Assembly (NCBI GenBank): GCA_020726505.1
Contig: JAHLEZ010000001.1
Coordinates: 3,472,001 to 3,536,000 of the forward strand
Direction of reading: 5' to 3'
Length of the DNA stretch: 64,000 bases
Source: Leptodontidium sp. MPI-SDFR-AT-0119
Taxonomy: Eukaryota; Ascomycota; Leotiomycetes; Helotiales; Leptodontidiaceae
In this document: positions 57,917 through 64,000 of the stretch, one piece after another
Layout: the number at the start of each line of letters is the position of its first letter
How positions within the stretch are numbered: position 1 is the first letter of the stretch
Made by a program: the position numbers and the translations under genes
The notes under the pieces: generated by a model
The model's database searches: none
Seen by the model: the letters and a program-made list of their open reading frames with translations, nothing else
What the model was told of the DNA's origin: nothing

Positions 57917-59908
57917 TTACATATCCATCGAGTCGCCGTTGGGGCTTGCGAAGCTGAAGCCGGCACCTTGGGGAGCAGTGTTTGTACCGAAACCGAAGGT
58001 ACCGTCAGCCTTGGTGGTTCCCTCTTCGACCTCAGCAACGTCATCCTCATCCGAGAAGTATTTCTCAATCATGTTGTAAGCCTTCATGTAGATCTCCTCG
58101 TTGGCATTTGTTTGACAATCGTGGATCTTCTCCATGCCCTGGCACTCCTCAATGAACAGAGCATATCGGTTGATGCTTTCTTGTCCTTCTCCAGCAGCAT
58201 CTTTGTCCATCTCACCAACCTTCAGGATGTTCTCTAGACCATCGAGGGCCACTTGGATAATCTTATTGTCTGGGCAAGCAAGGAGATCGCACAAAGGCTT
58301 GATGCATCCCTGGTTGACGAGATAGCGGATCTGCTCTGGCTTTTGGAGTCCACCAGATGTAGCATTTGAGATAGCCCAGCATGCCTCCTTGCGAGTCTTC
58401 AGGTCGCCATTGGACAAGAGGTGAATGAGGGGAGGGATGATGTTCGCATCAATAACGGCTTGAATTTGGGTAGAGTTGCCAGCGGTGACGTTAGAGATGG
58501 TCCAGCATGCCTCCTTGCGAATTCCATCCTTGCCGGAGCTGAGTAGCGACAAGAGAGCGGGAAGAGCCCCGCAGTTGATGATGACCTGAGTCTGAACATC
58601 ATCACCGGTAACGATGTTGCCAACGGAACGAAGTGCGGGGGTTTGGACGGAGGTGGATGCATGCATGAGCAACTCCACGAGGCGACGAGGAATTCCAGCT
58701 TCAATGACAGCTTGGATCTTGTCGTTGGCGCCGTCAGAGAGGTAAGAAATAGCCCAGCAAGCGTCGATCAAGACCTCGTCGTCGAGGGAGTAAACGAGTT
58801 TAGCCAAAACGGGGAGTGCAGGCAAGATCTGCTGAAAGTGTAAGCTTATCATCAGGAGAAGGGATTTAGATTCTCACGGTATTCCAATCTGGTTGCGGGG
58901 TCTTGCCACGGCAGAAGTTGCTGAGGGTCCAAGTAGCATTACGGAGCATGCTCAGCTTTCGGCTGTCACCCAAGAGGTTTAAGAGTGGCTTGAGAGCACC
59001 ACAGCTGAGGACATAGTCTCGGCATGAAGGGCTATCACCAGCAATGTTTCCCAAAGCCCAAACTGCCTGCTCTCTGACATCAGGCTCATGACTGCCAAGC
59101 AGCTCAACGAATATGGGGACGGCTCCAGCCTCGATGACAACCTGTGTTTGTTGCGCTGATCCAGAAGCAATGTTGGTAAGAGCCCAAGCAGCCTCGAATT
59201 GTACCAGGGTATGAGGAGATCGAAGGAAGGTAACGAATCGGCTGACGACTCCGGTCTTGATGACTTCTTCGATTGGTGGGTTTCGCTCTTTAGAGAGTAG
59301 CTTTCGGAACTTCGTTGTAGCTTGGATTTGAAGGTCGATTTGTTCGGAGAAGACGCCGGCAACCATTTGGGGAAGATCCTCATTCAACTACATTGTAATA
59401 CTAGTCAGCATAATGACCAAGAAGATAATTATAAGACATAATGCGGGGAAGTGGTCTTCCTGGGGTTCTGTGAAGGGTGGACCATCACCGCCTGCCCGTC
59501 AACACAAGCGAAAAATAATATTTCGCGGCTACCCCACTGGGGGGTAAACACAGAGCGATAGCGACGGCGGGCGACTACCCAAGGTCTGACTGTACCATGT
59601 AGGAGTAGCCAACTCGTAAAGCTGATGTGCTGCCCGGCCGGAAATGTAACAAAAGTGTGCTGCCAACTTACCTGACTCTCGGTGGGAGCAGTATCATCGT
59701 CGCTGTCTGGCTCGGCGCCTAGAGAAGCCCCAGGGCGCGAACCATCTCCACCAGTGATACCTCTTCTCTTTGCTAAGTTCTCCTCGCGCTTGGCCTTGCG
59801 GATCTCGACTTGTTGTTCCTCGCGGCGGCGTCTCAGCTCTTCAGGCTTGAAGGTGTTCTTTGCCTTGAACTGGGTGCGACGATGCTCTGGGATGTAGCGA
59901 TCAGCCAT
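57917..59908 (-). CDS. kap60: Importin alpha (karyopherin alpha, Srp1/Kap60)
   Basis: Three exons: 59908-59672, 59387-58878 and 58831-57917 (introns 284 and 45 bp), sum 1662 bp, 553 residues. The N-terminus is an importin-beta-binding domain ([16 protein letters not shown], then [16 protein letters not shown] and LAKRRG). About ten armadillo repeats follow, with the Trp/Asn ladder that binds nuclear localisation signals ([55 protein letters not shown]). The C-terminus has the acidic Cse1-binding region and an FGFG/FSFASP tail. It carries classical nuclear localisation signal cargo into the nucleus with importin beta. The first intron is long for this genome. Divergent from pot1. Confidence 0.96.
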
Positions 59909-60369
59909 ATTTGCGGTGGACAGTATGCGATTTGGGTATCTTCAAGTATGGGAGCCGGACGGTCAATGGCGGTGGATCAGGTCCTGGCAGATGTTGTTGT
60001 GGGGTTGTGGATGGTGGGAGGAAAGAGGGAGTTGAAGTGGGATTTGGGCGAAGAGCTCAATGAATCGGATCTGAAAGACCTGAGAGCGATGGTCGCAGTC
60101 TCACGTGATCCAAGCGGGCTGACTAAGTGGGGTAGCTTTTCCTTAGCGCCGTCGCGTCTCAGCCAAACAAAACAACCGCGTCTCCAAAGCAAAGGTGAAT
60201 GAATGAGAGACGCAATTCTTAAGATGCATGAATACATGCGCCAACTATTCGGCTTTTCTGTGGCAATCAATCGCTTCTATTCTTTGTGAATTCTTCTTTG
60301 ATTCGCCTCTTCCACTCACTCTACCTCCACCCTTCACCCAAAGCCACTGCCACTACCACTGCCTCGAAG
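59909..60369. other. Divergent promoter region of importin alpha and pot1
   Basis: About 0.46 kb with a CT-rich leader before the pot1 start (60300-60369). No gene is seen. Confidence 0.5.
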
Positions 60370-62666
60370 ATGAGCACCCCAGGCTCTTCCCAAGCCCTGG
60401 CGCTTCCTCCAGGGTTCAAGACAATTGAAGAGATCCGAAGCCTTCCAAACGAACAAATCGTGCGTAAAGTAGCTGTCAGCGTAATCGGCTTTGTAAAAGA
60501 CTTCATGCCGCCAATACAATCGAGGGGGACAGGTATGTCCAACAAGATTGAAATCAACTTTGCCAAATTCATCTAACACGAGACCCAGACCACAAATGTA
60601 CTATAGAATTGATGGATCACTCGATTCAGAACGAAAGCTATGGAATACAAGTTACTATATTTTGGCCAGAGGAGAAAATGCCACAGATATCTGGCCCTGG
60701 CGATGTAGTCCTTCTTCGTAATGTCAAGGTAAGCGCCTGGTGTCTTGTGGTAGTCTCCTTGAATAACATAAATCAGGCCCAAATGTGGTCAGGGGCTATT
60801 TCTTTGCTCGCACGCCACACAACGGAATTTCACGTCCTGCGAGCTTCAGATATTCCCGGCGCGCCATTGACAGCTCCTAAAGCTCGGTGGCAGTCCTTCC
60901 CACCACGCAAATTCCAACCCCCGGGCCTCGCAGAAACCAACTATGTCATTTGGGCGAAGAGCCATGCCAACGAGATGTATCTTCCTTCGGACCATGAGTT
61001 CCATGAGAGAAGTGTTCAGGCCATGAAAGTCAAGGACAAATTTAGTCTTTTGAAAGATGTGAAGCCTGAACGATTCTACAATATCCTTGGGCAGGTAATC
61101 AAAGTACACGATACGATGAATGTCATGTCTGTTTATCTCTCCGACTATACTGCAAACTCCGATTTTTACAACAACGCATGGAGCGGAGCTGGGGCGGCAT
61201 CTGAGGGCCGAGATGGTGATGAGTATGGCTATACCAAATCACGTAGTAAGGACACTAAGGACTGGCCGGGTCCGTTTGGGAAGTTGTCCATCCAGCTGAA
61301 TTTGTACGATGAGCATGCAACATTCGTTCGCGAGTATGTCAAGGTTAAGCAGTGGGTGCTGCTGTCAAACGTGCAGATCAAGTATGGCAAGATGGGTGGA
61401 CTGCTCGAAGGTTATCTTCGTGGAGACCGGCAGAGATTTGATGGCAAGATCCAGGTCCGAGTAATGGAGAAATCGGAAGATCCGGATGGGAACGATGTTC
61501 GGTGGAAAGAGGGTGTGCGCCGCAGCCTTGAATATTGGAAGAAACACGAGGCCCAGAAGGAAGATATTCTCCGCGAAGACGATGGTTTGGGAAACAAGCG
61601 AAAGGCAGAGGACGAAGGATCATCAAAACTTAACTCCAAACAACGCCGAAAGGAAAGGCGGGCAGAAGCAGAAAAGAAAGTTGCTGCTTCGGAAGCAAAG
61701 GCAGCTGAAAGAATGGACCTCAACGACAATGGCAAGGCAAGTTGTTAATATGTAGAATTTTACTAATATTTTATAGTATGCTGCTCATTTCCAGATAAAA
61801 CGCCTGTCAGTCTCAATGAGATCGCTGCACCAGAGACAATTGTGCGGCAGGGCGGTCCTGGCTGCCCCTCGCCATTCACGGTGCGCAAATACCGAGCGAA
61901 TGTTCGCATCGTCAACTACGCCCCTGAAAGGATCGAGGACTTCTCTGTTTGGCGTCGAGAATCGGAATATGATATGCTTTCTGATTACAGCGGAGGGGAG
62001 AATACAGACGTCGAAGAGGATATGCGATCTTACAGCAGCGGCAAAGGCTTTGCCAAGAAAATATGGGAATGGAGGTTCTGGTTGCAGGTCGAGGACGCCA
62101 GCTCCAACACCAACCCCAAAAGTCCCAAAAAGAGACTTTGGCTTCTTGTGGATAATTCTTCAGCACAGGGCCTTCTGGGCTTAGATGATGATGCCGCGAA
62201 GTCAGTACTTTATTGCTTGGCTAGGATTATGCTAACTTGACGCAGTCTTCGGAAAGATTCTGATCTATTAGCTCGTCTCAAAGAACAGCTTTTCAAACTA
62301 TGGGGAGATCTTGAGGAGCAGAAATCGGAACTTCTGCGATTGCGATCCAAGAAAGTCCATAGTCCACCTCCATCTTCTTTCGAGTTGTCGACGAGATCTC
62401 TACCACAGAAGATTGGACAACAACCTGATGTGGATAGTGATTCGGAAAATGAACTTCCCGTGTCCAAGCCATCAAAAGATTGTCCAGAAAAATCCATTGG
62501 GAATGACAGCGAACACGGTATGCTAAAGCCGAGAAACAAAGCCTTTACATGTTGTATCCAGCAGTATGGAGTCAAAGCAGTCGAAGAAGACCCTGCCAAG
62601 GCAGATGCAGGAGAAGGTCGGAGATGGCAACGAGTCTTTGCCTTGTTCGGAACGAACATAAAATGA
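60370..62666 (+). CDS. pot1: Pot1-like telomere single-strand-binding protein
   Basis: Five exons: 60370-60532, 60589-60728, 60777-61740, 61795-62200 and 62246-62666. The sum is 2094 bp, 697 residues. The first OB fold (about 35-170) begins VAVSVIGFVKDFMPP and has the Telo_bind SRGTDHKCTIELMD and FWPEEKMP motifs. The second (about 215-370) has RFYNILGQVIKVHDT and VYLSDYT. A charged helix (KQRRKERRAEAEKKV) precedes the C-terminal half, which contains YRANVRIVNYAPERIEDFS, EWRFWLQVEDAS and FTCCIQQYGVKA. Pot1 binds the 3' G-rich overhang and protects chromosome ends within shelterin. Intron 2 (48 bp) is stop-free and a multiple of three. Intron 3 uses a weak GTTGTT donor at 61741, with a GC-type donor (AAG/GCAAGT) eight bases upstream that would shift the frame. 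The start is the ATG at 60370; an in-frame ATG 84 bp upstream is less likely. Confidence 0.9.
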
Positions 62667-62830
62667 TGAGAGAATCGTGTTTAGAGGCTTGATGAGGATG
62701 AGGAGTACAAATAGATCCGGACAAATGCAATCAGGATAGGGCGAGAGAGCTTTCTTTCCAAGGTAGATTGCATTCGACACTTCGTTTCGCGTGAGTCTCA
62801 AGACTTCTTTCTCTATATGATGAGCCCTAT

Positions 62831-63766
62831 CTACTCTATTCTCAGCATCTCCTTGATGGTATCCTCAACAGTCGTGGGCGACACTCCCTTACTAGCCAAC
62901 AACTCCTCCAAAGTCGGATCATCAATCAAACACTCCCCCCTCTCCAACGCACCATAAGTGGAAGACCACCACTCAACCGACGGCCTTTCCACACCCCTCT
63001 CAACATAACACTCCACATACTCCTCCCTACTCACAATCCTCAGCTTCACCTCCCTCCCCCTCGCCTCCCCAGCCAACCTCGCCATCTCACTTAAACTCCT
63101 CGCCCCCTCCCTCCTCGAAAGATAAAACGTCTTCCCCTCAAACCTCCCCGTCCCCTCCGCCAGCACCAACGCACTCGCAAGTCCCAGATCCCTGATTGCC
63201 GTCCAGCTAATCTTCCCATCACCAGCAAGAAGCACCTCACCCCTCTCATCGCCCTTGGGGTTGAAATACCCCAGATAAAGCGGCCAGCTCTCATTATACA
63301 GTCCCTCTCTCATAACCGTAACCTTCACCCCCGCTTTCCCCTGCAAATCTCTCAGAAATTCCTCAGTGCGCAAATGAGCCCTCATGACGCCCGCGCCAGA
63401 ATCCCCTCCGAACGCTAAACTTGTGTAGAAGAACCTGGAAACTCCTGCTTCTCTTGCGGCTTTGATAGCTCCAATATGAGCCTTTTCTCTGCCTGATCCG
63501 GGAGGTGCATTGTTGAAATCCATAGAGATATTTGGGGTGGAGATCAGATAGAGAGAGGTACAGTCTTTGAAGGTAGAGGGGGATGGTGTGTCGAAATTAA
63601 AAGAGCGTACTTGCACGCCTTTGCTTTTGAGAGTGTCCCATCTTTGATCGTCGACATTGGATGATGTGCAGATTACGAGTTTGGTGAGAGGGATGAGGTT
63701 GTGTTCGAGGATTGCGTCGAGGGTGGCTTTGCCTAGTTTGCCGGTGCAGCTAGTGAGGGCGAGCAT
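62831..63766 (-). CDS. NmrA-like NAD(P)-binding reductase family protein
   Basis: A single exon of 311 residues. The N-terminus holds the glycine-rich dinucleotide motif (MLALTSCTGKLGKATL). Further typical features are LYLISTPN after the fourth strand, AAREAGVSRFFYTSLAFGG, VTVMREGLYNESWPLYLG and ISWTAIRDLGLASALVL. The protein has the atypical short-chain dehydrogenase fold of NmrA/QOR2-type proteins, which sense NAD(P) or reduce quinone-like substrates. The substrate is unknown. The C-terminus (DPTLEELLASKGVSPTTVED) is the small substrate-binding part. It is convergent with pot1, with about 160 bp between the stops. Codon use is rich in C-ending codons on the coding strand, in contrast to the AT-rich accessory genes. 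Confidence 0.9.
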   Translation of the reverse strand: MLALTSCTGKLGKATLDAILEHNLIPLTKLVICTSSNVDDQRWDTLKSKGVQVRSFNFDTPSPSTFKDCTSLYLISTPNISMDFNNAPPGSGREKAHIGAIKAAREAGVSRFFYTSLAFGGDSGAGVMRAHLRTEEFLRDLQGKAGVKVTVMREGLYNESWPLYLGYFNPKGDERGEVLLAGDGKISWTAIRDLGLASALVLAEGTGRFEGKTFYLSRREGARSLSEMARLAGEARGREVKLRIVSREEYVECYVERGVERPSVEWWSSTYGALERGECLIDDPTLEELLASKGVSPTTVEDTIKEMLRIE

Positions 63767-64000
63767 GTTTTTGGATCTTATGGAGTAGAAGACTTGGATA
63801 TGTTTACGTTCCTTAGGATGAGATACAATTTTATTTGTTGTGAAGATATGTAAATTGTTAACAACTTATATATATCGAATGTCTTACTAATAGACTGCAC
63901 ACTACGTACGTCATTGAGAACATCGCGATATTTAGCGGGCGCCATCCACTTTTCAACATCTTCAGCCTACAAAGATGCAAGGACAACTGGGATAATTGAT

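Overview
This window reads as genomic DNA of a filamentous ascomycete (Pezizomycotina). The evidence is short introns (about 45 to 135 bp, with CTAAC or CTAAT-like branch sites), intergenic gaps of 0.5 to 3 kb, and typical gene content: dynamin-like Mgm1, Dug3, Mkt1, Brl1/Brr6, Pot1, importin alpha and a Dur3-type permease, beside NACHT-ankyrin, HET, 2EXR and STAND-N genes that are expanded in these fungi. Leotiomycetes is a guess from overall gene style only. All exon junctions were worked out by hand; for most genes the summed exon lengths are an exact multiple of three, which supports the models.

Layout. 1-10.4 kb: an edge-truncated small gene, an unknown two-helix membrane protein, a Zrg17-type zinc transporter, Mgm1 (mitochondrial fusion) and Dug3 (glutathione breakdown), all intact. 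11.4-17.8 kb: a giant NACHT-ankyrin receptor with an acidic tail, broken by one extra G in a G6 run. 18.5-21.6 kb: a small Cys/His protein whose intron holds a 33-base poly(C) run, and a Rax1/RgsD-like RGS membrane protein. 21.6-25.2 kb is almost gene-free. 25.5-29.4 kb: an SRPK-like kinase with one nonsense codon and a basic zinc-knuckle-like protein. 30.2-33.1 kb: Mkt1. 34.0-35.3 kb: a 2-oxoglutarate/Fe(II) oxygenase with a +1 frame break. 36.5-39.2 kb: a ten-exon Dur3-like urea permease with poly(C) runs in two introns.

40-57 kb is the accessory part. It holds a decayed gene, a HET-domain gene, Brl1 (an essential gene inside this zone), two small secreted cysteine-containing proteins (one apparently frameshifted in the signal peptide), AT-rich decayed DNA, a 2EXR protein, and an unusual STAND-N/pseudokinase/ZZ-finger gene with a frame break. 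57.9-63.8 kb returns to conserved genes: importin alpha, Pot1 and an NmrA-like reductase.

The main pattern is a contrast. Every conserved cellular gene is open and splices cleanly, whereas most of the receptor, kinase, secreted-protein and oxygenase genes carry one small lesion each. That suggests either recent decay or allelic variation in recognition and effector-type genes. No operons exist here. Genes are monocistronic, and several adjacent pairs (Mgm1/Dug3, importin alpha/Pot1) share divergent promoters.
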